64,000 bases of DNA from Larix kaempferi. Its lineage: Eukaryota; Streptophyta; Pinopsida; Pinales; Pinaceae. This document shows, in pieces, positions 11,863-23,794 of the stretch; position 1 is the stretch's first letter; each line of letters starts with the position of its first letter. Location: positions 10,799,001 through 10,863,000 of the forward strand of contig BSBM01000199.1 of assembly GCA_027924585.1 (NCBI GenBank), in the 5' to 3' direction. The notes under the pieces are model-generated. The model ran no database searches, had not been told where the DNA came from, and was given only the letters and a program-made list of their open reading frames with translations. Position numbers and translations under genes: made by a program.

Positions 11863-14052
11863 GTGTGAGGGCAGGAGGTCATCATATGGTAGATAGACAT
11901 CATAGTTCTTTTGTCTATTTCCTGGGGTTTGAAGGAGAGAAGAGACTGATTGGAGATTGGAACATTGGGCCCATGTAAACTGCACAAACTAAAAATACAT
12001 GGCCTCAGAATGAATGAGGAATAATCATTGATAATAGACGAGGCAGGCATACCCATGCTCGTATCAAGATATAAAAATAACAATGAGGCCCAAAAATGGG
12101 ACTTGAACAATACATGTAGAACTACTGTGTACATCATAATGGTCCTGAGGGACACAAAGCTGGGACATACTCATGGTCATACCATGACTGAGGTGAAGAA
12201 CTGATACATTGGAAAAAAAATTCTATCTCTTTGATTGTGGTACCAGAAAGATGGATAATATATTGGATCTGAAGCTGTCCAATCAACTATGTAGTCAAGG
12301 AAGCATCCATCTGGGGTATGTCCGAATACTGTCTTCAAGCGCAGCCTGGATATCCACAGGAATAGTCAACTATTGTTTCTTGAGTTAGGCTCAATAATGT
12401 GATAGAGTCGGGTGACATCCGGGGTCTTCGTCAAGTAACTGAAAGGACCAATACCCTATACAAATCTCAACGATGCAATCAAGGTGTTGACGTCGATCAT
12501 GTGAGAAACAATCATTCGGAGAGGCAATAAGGGTTCCTTTGAGAATGATACATAGGAACTCATTATTAATGGTGATGAGTCCACGGAACAGGGACCTCTA
12601 GGTCTATACTCTGACTAGATTGGTTGGCTTCGATAGAGGGAGACTTGCAACGATCAAGGTAATGATGCTTCCTTAATAGGAGCGTGAGGTGTACAACCAA
12701 AAGGTGATAGTACTAAAGGTGGGACTGCCATACTGTGGGATGGGGAACAACTGAGGTCGTAGAGTGGATGGAGTTAAACTTCCTTTGTTTAGAGCATGAT
12801 GACATGGATGACCTAGCAGCATATGAAACTAACTTTAGGAATAAGAATCATAGCTTAAGGTATCAGGGGTATGTACCGCAATGGGAGAGGTTGAAGAGGG
12901 AAAACAGATGTATGGTATTTGGAAACTCTCAAGGTGGCATATCGCAGAATATTCTAAACAAAGGCGACCAAATTGGGGAAGCTGCCATGATAGTGTGACT
13001 AGACATGATATGTTGTGGAGCCGAGAGGAACCGTTGGGGCTTTCTTCGTGTTTTAAGAAGCTCAAAGAAGGGATAAAAGTGTGCTCATAATGGTACTATC
13101 CTATGGATTTGTGCGATCCTAGGACAGTTTGTGCTCGTGGTTGCTTTCCGTTTTTAGAGAGTCTGAAGGCAGTAAGTAGACTCCAAGGGTGTTCCTTTTC
13201 ATATGTTAGTCTCCAAGGCCTGAAAAAGCATAAAATAATGCAGATGGAGAACTCTTCTACCCGATGTGACTAAAGTATTCCTTTTTCATAATTAATCTAC
13301 AAGGTCCGAAAAAGGGGTAAACTTATACCAGGTAGATGCCCTTTTAGATACGTTTAACGAGCGTGAAAGGAAGAAAGATTGCTCGTCGATCTTTTCATTG
13401 TTTTAGGAGTCAGAAAAGAGCTTAACAGAAACTCCCTAAGTGCCTTTTTTTGTAAAGGAATTGATCGACCCAAAAAAGGGGTAAAATTATACTGAACAAA
13501 AGTAATGGTGAGGCAAGGAGGAAGTGTTCATTCAAGGGGTAAGTGTGGGGATCAAGCATAGTGGTAGGTGGGGAACACTAATGGGGCCTCCTTGTGGGTT
13601 GATGAATGGTAGCAAAACAATGCCGTAATTGTAGTATGGATGGAGTGAAGAGCTCATGTATAAGTTGAGATGCACAAATTTTATAAAATCCGACAGCTGT
13701 CGATGTGGCACACAAATCGAGGCAACAAGGTGTGAGGACACAATGTCAAAAAAAATTTCTAGTGAGAGGGAGAAATGATCTCAAGCATCATCATGAGCAC
13801 GGAAATATAAATCCAGTGGTGCAAATGGTGCAAAAAACAGAGGTCATAATGACTCTGGAATGGTCAAAGGAAAAAACTAGGTTAAAAAATGGCTACAAAT
13901 AAAGGTCAGCCTACCAAGCCAAGGATGTAGTGGTGGGGAGAAATGATGAACCACGGGGGAAGAATACTAGGTGTATCAAATAAAATCAAATATACGAGTG
14001 ACATGTGATCTCAAGAATGGTTGAGATCACGCATGTGAAAAAATGAGCAGGG
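11863..14052 (-). other. 3' region of element B without a recognisable gene
   Basis: It lies between the extra ORF and the polypurine tract, where RT-RNaseH-INT should be. Frames on both strands are short and match no pol motif (no D-D, no H2C2, no DDE). A ~60-100-bp degenerate periodicity occurs at 13180-13480 (repeated CAAGG or GAAAAG blocks followed by GGGTAAA). Confidence 0.5.
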
Positions 14053-15290
14053 TTAATGACCTGCCCCCATGTTATGTGCATGGGGTTTTTGATTGTGGAT
14101 CACATATGTGTTGGTTTGAACAATGGGCTTATTGAAGTGCTGAGATAGATGTGATGGGAAAGGTTCAAAATGATTGATCATGACCCCTTTCCTAGGGTTG
14201 AGGTAATCTATTATTCCCCTGAACTCAGAGGTGTCAATGCGGTGAAGATGTTGTCTCAGAGAGGGATCAACAGCGCATTGAGCAACTACTGGCGCGGGGG
14301 GTACCATGAGGATATGGACTGTGGTTGCATACTGAAGTGACGATATGATGATGGGGGATTCCCCTTATGGGGTGGATTCCCCCAATATCTATGACAAGAA
14401 TGATGATGATGATGAGTAGGCAAGGTTTTGGGCCTTCCCCCATGTTGTGGACATGTGGTTTCCTTTTTTATTTGAAAAGGTTGAACATGTGTGTCAGAGG
14501 GATCAGTGGAAGGGGCCGATCGGACAGAGGGGTCTCAAGTGGAAACCATGTAAATGGTGTTAATTTCTTCTGAAGAGGAAGATGGTGGGGGATGAATTTC
14601 CTCTATAAGAGGAGGGGATGTCTCTAGGTTGGCATTATTTAGTTCGTATAGAGATGCTCTGTAATATGGGAGATCAGGGCAGTGATGTGAGTAATGGCTG
14701 TAAATGATGCATATTGCACAAGGGTGATTGGTACATAGAGATTTATTGCGAGGCTGAGGGGGAAGTTAAAGTTTGACAACAGGAATGTTAACATTGTCAT
14801 CCAACATTTGCATGTCTTCCTGAAGTGCTAATAATTGTGCACATTCATGGGTAGCATGGCCTATGTCATCACACAGAGAGCATTTAAGGGGAGCATGAAA
14901 TGTTGGGGGATTCTTTGTCGGTTTTGGGGTTGATGGGTGGATACGGGTTATAGCCGCAGTGGTGTAATGTTGAGGGCCTTTGCACCCAGCATAGCGGAGT
15001 GGGCGGGGAACATTCCTGGATGTTGATGTAGTTTCCACTGGTGGAGGTGGTCGGTTGTGAATGTTTCCTAGCCCGAGGGGTGGATGGTTAGATGTATTGA
15101 TGGGTTGCACCAGTTGTAAAATAACCTTCGGTGTTGAGGGAGAGGTTGGGGCAGGAAGGTACCATAGAGGTAGTCCTAACATTAACCCTGGGAGATTAAG
15201 AGTGGCCATTACTAGTGTACTAATGGCCCCTGAGGGGGGGAATAAGAATGGGATAGTGTGAATCAGTGTTGCTCCGATATGACTAGGCAT
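14053..15290 (-). pseudogene. Extra ORF of element B with a second CCHC knuckle
   Basis: 14766-15290 encodes a Pro/Thr/His-rich protein with a CCHC knuckle near its end (CSLCDDIGHATHEC), followed by AQLLALQEDMQML. The sequence then decays through several stops to 14053-14307, where a phrase like KPHxHNMG seen near 14440 recurs (QKPHAHNMGAGH). It lies after the protease, where RT would be expected, and in B's orientation. It could be a second gag C-terminus gained by recombination, or a genuine additional ORF. The true gag knuckle of B is at about 16540-16590. Confidence 0.55.
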
Positions 15291-15368
15291 TGTGGGTGGC
15301 TGTGGGAGTAATTGGGGCTATTGAGTAGGTGGTTGTGTGTTGTGCGAAATGGTGGACAAGACTGATAT

Positions 15369-16100
15369 CTAGGCTATTCGTACAAGGGGTGGAATGGATT
15401 TGAACGCATAATTCATAGGTGATTCCAAGTAGATTCTGGGACCTCTTGATGAAATGAATGACGTAGGTACACTCGGAACGAGTTGTTCAATCATGGGAAG
15501 AACATTTTCAGGAGTAACGGGGGCATTAGGATCGTAGTATGTTATTTGGTCAATCTTGACCACACGTCCCTCATGAGGGAATATCATGATGCAGAAAACA
15601 GATGAAGCAACGACCTTCATGGCATACATGTAACTTCCACTAAGTAAAAGGTTGTAATCGAGTTGGGCATTAATGACCTCTATATCGATGAGGATCATTT
15701 TTCCACCAAGATGGACAGGAACGTTGGCCAAGAGGCCTTGGGGTTGAGTTGAACGGCCATTGTAGGCTCTTAATGCAGTGGTGGATTGCTGCAATGTTGG
15801 AGATCCAAGTTTTTTCCAGACATATGTCGACATTACACAGGTGGAGGCACCTTCATCGATGATGCATCGATGAACTACAAGGTTCGGTATGGAAATAGAA
15901 ACTTGGAATGCTAATGTGGAGGGAAAATGTGGTTCGGATTGGTCCAAATCGAATGCCATCATCCAGGAATCGTTAGGATCTATTGATTCGATGGCGGATA
16001 ACAATAATTTCCTCTGTGTAGGACAGTATTTTAAGACTTTCAAGGCAGACATAGCAGTGGGAGACTGAACTAGGTCTTCTACAATGTTATAATTCGAGGC
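15369..16100 (-). pseudogene. Aspartic protease of element B
   Basis: The protease motif is CIIDEGASTCVMS at about 15800-15870, followed by LDYNLLLSGSYMYAMKV, matching the protease of D in order and spacing. The upstream landmark AMSALKVLKYCPTQRKLLLSA is at its start (16052 down). The active-site triplet is again D-E-G. One long open stretch of 227 codons remains. It would process the Gag precursor of B and perhaps of relatives. Confidence 0.8.
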
Positions 16101-16139
16101 AGCACGAGCATTAGGATTATTGTTAAACCGTCACATTGG

Positions 16140-18447
16140 GAAGCGAGGGGCTGTAGCACCACATCTAATGGTATTGTGGGTATGCGTAACGGATGATCAG
16201 TTGGAAGGGTGTTAGTGGTTGGATCAGTGGGCATGTTTTCAGGGGTGGGTCCATATTGATTTCAGCATGTTTGGAGGTTGATATCGTTTGATGACATCAT
16301 TAACAAATGGTGAGTACCTGAATCCATATGCTGGTAATCAGTTGCAGCATAGCTGACTTGTTGTTGTGGTGCAGCAGTTCCTTGTGGGGGATCCATCGGG
16401 CGGGTGTTGACAAATCCTTTGTTGGGTAAAGGATTTTGCAATATCATGGGTCGCGGTTGGGGAGGTGGTGTTGGTTGTGCAGCATGTCCTTGGCATTGGG
16501 CATCATCATCCCAAAGTTGACGTGCTTTCTCCAAATGGGGACAATTATGTGTGTAGTGGTCGTATAGTAAACAAAAGGAACATGGATGGTTTGTTCTTAA
16601 ATTAGGACTTTTCCTTTGTTTCAGTGGTCGATTAGGGTTTTGTTAAGCTGGGGAGGCATTGTTATTATTTGGAGGATTCTTCAATTGGACTCCTTGGTTT
16701 TGAGGTTGATTGTTTCCGCGGTTACGTCCTCTTCCGCGGTTTTGTTGACCTCTTTGATTACATTGGTTATTATGGTTTTGGGGCTGGTTTTGCTGTGCAT
16801 ACACTTACGCTTGGGTAGTAGGACGATTTCGGCATCCCCTGGGTGCTGGAGCAGACTGCGTTGGGTAATAAGATGACGGGCCTGGAGGTGGTCTAGGTGT
16901 TGATTGTGGTTATTGGTAACTTTGAGCTATTGGAAGTGTTGGGGCAGAATGTGCTTCCTGTGGGGGATAATAAGCTAATGGGGCTTGTGAGTGCACAGGA
17001 GCATGAGTGACCTGTTGGTGATAATATGTAGGAGGCACATAAACGGAAGGTGCTTTCCTGTAACACTGCGGTGGACATGAGGGTCCATGAGTGTGATGGG
17101 TTTGTGCCGTGGGAGTACATGAAGTTGTAGCTCTGGAATGTGATGTGGCCCATTTAAGATCGAGGCCCGTATTATTGGGTACAATGGAAAATGGTTGCTT
17201 GTTGGGTGAAATAGCTCCAATGATGCCATCGGTGGCATGGGATGCCCCCGGTGCGTCATTCCGGGAGGGATCGCCACGAGGGGCATCGAGTAAAATAGTG
17301 TATAGATAGCCATATTGGGTGTATATCAAATCAAATTGTTGTGCTTTGAGGATTGCTTCTTCTTCCGACTGAGGTATTTCAAAATCCATGTCTTTAGCAA
17401 TGAGTAGAAGAAGAGATTTTAAGAACCAATCTAGAAAAATACGGTCATCTAGTTTGATCTTGCATAGACTTCGGCGTTTATGCCACTCATGGGTAGCCCT
17501 ATTCTATTTACAAGACAAAAGGATTTTTACTCCCACATCGTAGTGGACGAGGACATAAAAGAATTGTAGGAAGGTCGAGGCAAGGGATGTAAAGGTGGGG
17601 TGTGTCCCATGTGGTTGTTCGATATACCATCTAGTGGTCTTGCCAGTAAAAGTCCTTTGCAACAAATGTAAGCGAATGGAGTCATTGACAATGGAATTTG
17701 AGGAACACCATAGATGGAATGACATTATGGGGTTTTGTGGATCTTAACCATCTTTCCCTTCAAATTTGGGGGTGTCTGATGGGAGTTTAGTTGGCATTTG
17801 GGGCCATGTAGGACTATGCCTAATAGGATCGTTTGTTAATCTTGCCAGGTTAGGGAGGTTAAGAATAGCCATGAATGGCAAGCTGGCAGAGATTGTGACA
17901 TGATTAGTGGGGCATATGTGTTATTGGTAGCATTATGGAGTAGGCCACTGACCCCAAGGGGAATATTAGCTTTAAAAGGGATGTGCCCCCCAACCAAAGG
18001 TGTGTGAGAGGGGCTTGCACCTCCAAGTGTAACATTAGTTGCAGATGGGTTTGGAGTAGATCTTGTAGTTGTTGGTATCTGAGTAGTGGCGGGGTTGGTA
18101 GGTGTAGGTCCCATATTGGGCATGCCTAAGATAGGTGTGGGTCCCATATTGGGCATACCCAAGGGAGTTGTTGTAGTTGTGGCTACTGTGGTGGCCATTG
18201 TGGTTGCGGGGGTGGTTTATTTTCCACCTACGGTCCCTAGGTTGAAAGGGTTTGATGGAATCTTAGCCATGGGGCTAGATGGTGTTGTGTAACCCCTATA
18301 TGGGCCGTCTAAATCTTGTGACGAGGCTCTATGCCGATGACCTGTGGAGTCAAGTGACAAGGCTCTACGTCTGTGATGAGTAGACTCAAATGGACCGTAC
18401 TGAGGGGGTTCACCCTGAAAATGTCGAGACTATCTCGGGGACTGCAT
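16140..18447 (-). pseudogene. Gag of element B
   Basis: The start ATG at 18447 is preceded by CACC on the minus strand. The N-terminus is low-complexity, with a short repeat PNMGPTPILGM at 18080-18160. The capsid-like part lies at 17500-17730 (NDSIRLHLLQRTFTGKTTRWYIEQ), a Pro/His/Gln-rich part at 16910-17390, and the knuckle CSFCLLYDHYTHNC followed by PHLEKARQLW at about 16510-16590. Frameshifts separate these parts. The same order is seen in D. Confidence 0.75.
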
Positions 18448-20223
18448 GGTGATAATTGACTGATAAAAACAATAAGTAATTGGGGGTATAAAAGCTTGGA
18501 AATCCTAGTGAAACCATGTGTGCAGGAGGAGAGCGCAAAAAATTATGGCACTCATGCCAACAACCAAACTCAAAACACTTATTGTAATAGCTGTGCTACA
18601 ATAAGTGGAGTAATAAAAAAATATGGTCAAAATACCAACAAGCAAAGGGCTCCTAGTAAATAGAAATGGTGTACTCACTAGACCAAGGGAAGGTAATAGA
18701 GCATCCAAACACCTAACTAAAATGGTATTATGATTCAACAAGACGTATCCTTTGGATGGTGATGAAATCCAAGTCAGACAATATGAATTGTAGAACCAAA
18801 GGCCAATGATATACCCCTACTGGGAGGGACACCGAGTAGGCAATCCTAGAATAAAGGTCACTAAGATACCCCATTCATGACACATCCAGAAAGGTGAATC
18901 CACAACTCCTGTTCTATCACCGTTGTACTCCCACAAGGGTGGTACAACGAGAACGACGAGTAGGTGTCCCTCGGTGACTGAATGGATTGCGGTATTCCAC
19001 TCAGGCCTCCGAAAGCAGTCTTGTTACTTCGACCCTCCAAAGGGAGAGGCCTTTCCGATAGATTGGTTTAAAACCGTGTCAATAAATACTAAGGGATTTT
19101 TTGGTACCCTATTTGTCAACCACTATGTCTCAGATGAAAGTGAGTGAGGGGTGTTATTTGGAAACCTATCCCCTCAACCCTACCTAGCTACAATATTCTT
19201 TTGATGTTCCCCAAGTGGGCTTAGAATGTCGTTTGAGTTAGATAGATTTTAAGGCTCACTTTAATTAAATGGTGATAGAGTGTGTGATAGTGTGGTTGAG
19301 TACAAAAAATAAATAGCCTCGCTTGGGCAACTATTCACAAATTAAAATAATGATTTCAACTTGCAAAAATGAAAAATGATTTAAATGTAAATGGGTGATT
19401 CCATGAAGATGGGTAACTCTTTTTGGCCAAATATGACGGTGAAAAACAGAAATTTTACCCATGTATTAAATTGAAGCCCTCGAAACTCATACTTGCCACA
19501 TGAATTTTGACATGTAGTTAAAAAATGAAATGTAGATAATTATGTTGGCTTTCGAATGATATTTTTTTCGAAATATATCAATACCATATATCGTGTCGAA
19601 TTTTCATTTAATGAAACGTGTGTACTTAAAATTTTTAAGAGCAATTAATAAGTAGTTTGTGTGTGTGCACAATAATTTAACGTTAAAGTAATAATTTAAA
19701 AAAATGAAATATGTGAACATGTTCTAGAGAGAATGCACTAGGGCTTACATATTTTTATTTTAATTTTTCTCGAAAAATTACATTTATTATTATTTTTCGA
19801 AACTGACCAATGAATATTTAGGTCGCATTTTGCATACATGTGTGTGTGTGCACGAAATCTTTTGATATTTTACATAATTTGAAAAGCTAAAAATACCCTT
19901 TTGAAGAGGACACATTTATCTAGGGCTTGTGTATTTTTTCAAATTTTTTGGATGTGTATTTTGAATGTTGTGGATTTATCTTTGAGCTCAATCGAAGTTG
20001 TTAGCAGGGTTTTTTCGGGCAAGTTTTAGTAGAAATTTAAAAACAAAGGACATATGAAGATAAAAATTCATAAATTTTATATATCTGGACATAGGATTTG
20101 TTGACGAATCCAATGGTATCAAGTCCACTTGTTAATGAGCATTTAATGACATGGTTTAACTCTGTGGAAGGCAAACAAAAGTCCCATTCTATAGGGAAGA
20201 GGGATATCGGCCTGTTTTTCAAG
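18448..20223 (-). other. Gag-proximal part of element B's leader
   Basis: There is no coding sequence. AT content rises sharply at 19300-19950. It would join 38100 directly once F is removed, giving a leader of about 2.6 kb between primer site and gag. Confidence 0.55.
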
Positions 20224-20397
20224 CCCTCGATCGAGCGTTTAAAACTACCTCGATCGAGGTATTAACAAAACCTCCATCGAGGGTTTAACAATACCTTTAT
20301 CAAGGGTTTATTAAGAGCTCGATCAAGGTATTATTAAACCCTCGATCGAGGTATTGTTCGATCGAGGGTTTAATAAAAAGGCTCGGTCAAGGGTTTG
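20224..20397. repeat. Left palindromic array of F
   Basis: About eight copies, some degenerate, of CCTCGATCGAGG separated by TTTAAAAC/TATTAAC-like spacers. The core is a perfect 12-bp palindrome, CpG-rich in an AT-rich setting. The equivalent array at 37799-38099 is arranged as its inverted counterpart. Confidence 0.8.
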
Positions 20398-20410
20398 ACT
20401 ATGTAAAAAA

Positions 20411-20420
20411 ATATATATAA
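20411..20420 (+). promoter_or_regulatory. Possible TATA box for the F transposase gene
   Basis: ATATATATAA lies just inside the left array and about 340 bp upstream of the first coding exon. The spacing fits a promoter placed by the terminal region, but AT-rich sequence makes chance matches likely. Confidence 0.3.
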
Positions 20421-20913
20421 GCGAACTCGGGTGAAACCGCAAAAGGAGTTGGCAACAATTAATGTTGCCACCTACCCTTCCCTCATAAAAATAACAACGA
20501 ACCTGTATATAACCAGCAAACAATTAATCAAAAACAACAATTTAACTCATTGCTATTTTTTTTCCATTAGAGCTTTGCCATTTTGATCTTGTTGAATTGG
20601 AGCTTTGTCAATTTTATGTTGTTGAATTAGAGCTCATTAGACATGCAATATTTATTTGTAGGCATTTTTCAAGATTTCTTACTAACATATTGTTGTTTTA
20701 TTGTTGGTTATAACAATTTGAAATTTTTGTTTGGTTGTTTTCATTGTAGATTGATGGAGAATCAAAAGAAAAGACAAAGAAAAAATGCAAGACAACAAAA
20801 TGACAATGAAGAGCATGAGAAGAATAGAGAATGAATGAGACAACAAAGAGCAAGGTTGAGAGAAGAAGAAGATGCACATTTGGTGCAACAAATTCCAATT
20901 GAGGACAACCAAG

Positions 20914-23794
20914 GTAAATTATAAAATTACATGCTATCATAATTTAAATATCATGTTACATAATTTACAAAATTAGTAACAATTTTCCAATAAGTTTAAC
21001 TAAATTTCATAATTTAATTTGTTTCATTTTTATTTGTAATGATATTCTTATTTATTTTATCTATTTGTTATTTACATTTCAAAGTTTGCAACTATTTTTA
21101 TGCTAAATGAACAATTTTGAAGTGGCTAACAAATGTTAAATTGGAACAATTTTGAAATGAAACATGTAAATTTGGATTATATTTTTATGTTAATACATGT
21201 ACATATTTACTATTTTCAAATTTCTAAACTTTACTAACAATATTCAGTGTTATTAAAATAATTTTCAAATTAAATGTACACTTGGACATTATTTTCAAGT
21301 TAAATTGTACATATTTAACTAATTGCAATTTTTTAAGTTACTAACAATTTCAAGTTAAATGTAATTTCACTTCTTGTTTTGTTAGAAAATTCAGTTTCAA
21401 AACAAATGAATGAATTTATTTTTAAATGAACATGTTGTGATAGTTATGTCTTAGTTAGAATTTATTCAACTTGAAAACAAATGAATGAATATTTTCATAT
21501 TTATGGTGGTTGGCAATATTTTCATATTAATGAATATTTGAATACAAATGAATGTTCAAAGAGCTATTTAATTATAATGTTTACTTAAAAAAAATTCCAT
21601 CAATCACATGTATTTTTATTTACATATAACATGACATATCACCATGATAAGATTAATGATTAGACTCATATATTTTGTTAGGATAAATTGGAAATAATTA
21701 TTTATAATGTTTGTTGCATTGATATGTGAAACATTATTGATAAAAAAATCCTTAAATTGCAACTTATGATAAAAATTACAATTTCCATAATTGTTTATTG
21801 TTGACATTGCAAAATCATCAACTATTGAAATTATACGGTAGAAGTGTTATAATCATTTATTCTTTTTGGTGATTTGCAACTTGTATTTTAAATATTTGTT
21901 TGTTTATTTTATACCATAAAGTTAAAATAATATTTTTCTTGTAATGTATTTAAGTAAAATGGACATACATTGCATAAAGAAAATTTGCCCACAATTATAT
22001 AATGTGATGATTATAAATGATATTAATTTTTATGTTCACAATATTTTTTATCAAATTATTAATAATTATCTTGAGTTAAATATATATATATACTTGAAAT
22101 TTTCAAACTTTACTAGTAATTATCAAACTAAATGTATAATTTCAAGTTGCATGTACATATTTAGTTATTTTGAAATTAAGTTGTACAAACAATTTTCTTG
22201 TTTTAATGTATTTTCAATACTTGTGTACATTTTTCTCAAGTCACTAGAAATTTTCAATTTGTTAATTTACATGTACAACAAATTTCAAGTTACTAGTAAT
22301 TTTAAAGTTAAACATACAACTTGTATTTAACATGACATATAACCATGATAAGATTAATGATTAGAATCATATATTTTGTTAGGACAAATTGGAAATAATT
22401 AAATTTGCAATGTTTGCAACCTTGCATTGATATGTGAAACATTATTGATAAAAAATATTAAATTGCAATTTATGATAAAAATAAAATTTCTATTTAATTG
22501 TCTATTGTTGAAATTGCAAAATCATCAACTAATGAAAATGTGATTTTGCATTAAAAATCATGAATTTCTCATCAATCATATCACTACAATGTTTTTAATT
22601 AAATATCATATTCATTTTTAAATCAATGTTTTTTTCCCCACATTTAGAGTATAATAGGTATGTTATCATGGGTAAAAAATGAATCTTAAATTTTTATTTC
22701 AGGTATATACAACATGGGATGCATGATGTTGTCCTTGAAATTCTAGTGTAGAAGTGTTGTAATTATTTATTCTTTGCATGGTGATTTGCAACTTGTATTT
22801 TAAATATTTATTTATTTATAAATTATACGATAAAGTTAAAATAACATTTTTCTTGTAATGTAAAAGTAAAATGGACATAAATTGTATAAAGAAAATTTGT
22901 CCACAATTATATAATGTGATGATTGTAAATGATATTAAATTGTATGCTCACAATAATTTTTATCAAGTTAATAATAATCATCTTGACTTAAATATATATA
23001 GTTGATTTTCAAGTTACTGGCAATTTTAAAGTTAAATGTACAAGTTACTACCAATTTCAAGTTACAAGCAATTTCAAATTTTACTAAGAATTTCAAACTT
23101 TACTTCTAGAACAATTCTCAAGTTTAATTAACTTAGCAATTACAAGTATCTGTAGCAAGTTTGGCTCTAGGAATAATCCCTGTCTGCTTAACTTTGGGAA
23201 GTACTTGGCCATAAGCCCTAAAAATCATTATGAGGAGTACCACAGGAACCCCAAAGTAGCTGGCCCATTGAGAGGACCTGCCAGCGAAAAGGGCAATGAC
23301 CCCTACCTGATTGACTAGTTTTTCCCCGTGAGGTAAACCAAAAGCTATCGTTTGTGGCCAAGCGGTTATCAATTTTACCTAAGCCGTGGAGTGATGGGTA
23401 CTGCCCCAATACGCAAGCCGTCAGACAGCATTGGTGGCCGAGTGAAACACCTAAACTGTTAGGAAGCCGAACATACCTGGGGTCCATATATATTTTCAGT
23501 TGAACTGTTGGTGTAACGGTTCGTATCACTTGAGCAATTTCAAATTTCAAGTTACTAGCAATTTCAAGTTACTCAATAGAAATTTCAAATTTCTAGTTAC
23601 TAGCAATTCTAATTTTTACTTAGAACAATTCTCAAGCTAAATGTATTAATTGGAAAATTCAATTCACATGCAATTTTCAATTTTTCAATTTTTCAATTTC
23701 CACATCAAATTTCAAGTTATTAGCAATTTTAAAGTTCAATGCACAACTATCAAGTAACCGATTTTCAAATTGTTAATTTACATGTTATGTACAG
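20914..23794 (+). other. First intron of the F transposase, AT-rich with a long duplication
   Basis: The donor is AAG|GTAAAT and the acceptor TGTACAG|GG. The content is AT-rich with many ATTTCAAGTTAC-type words. A segment at about 21620-21800 recurs at 22325-22520 (CATGACATAT, CCATGATAAGATTAATGATTAGA), and 21838-22010 recurs at 22748-22950 (GTAAAATGGACATA, CACAATTATATAATGTGATGA), so roughly 0.7-0.9 kb was duplicated. The 23145-23530 insert is described separately. Confidence 0.6.
23145..23530 (-). repeat. Dispersed ~370-bp fragment, inverted copy of 43035-43385
   Basis: On the minus strand this runs from GTTCAACTGAAAATATATATGG to GGGATTATTCCTAGAGCC and aligns closely with 43035-43385 on the plus strand, including TGTCTGACGGCTTGCGTATTGG and TCTCAATGGGCCAGCTACTT (same bases in both). 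Translation of one frame gives similar hydrophobic peptides (SSQWASYFGV, RAYGQVLP versus RAYAQVLP). It is CG-richer than its surroundings. It could be a captured gene piece or a short interspersed repeat. I do not recognise the peptide. Confidence 0.75.
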
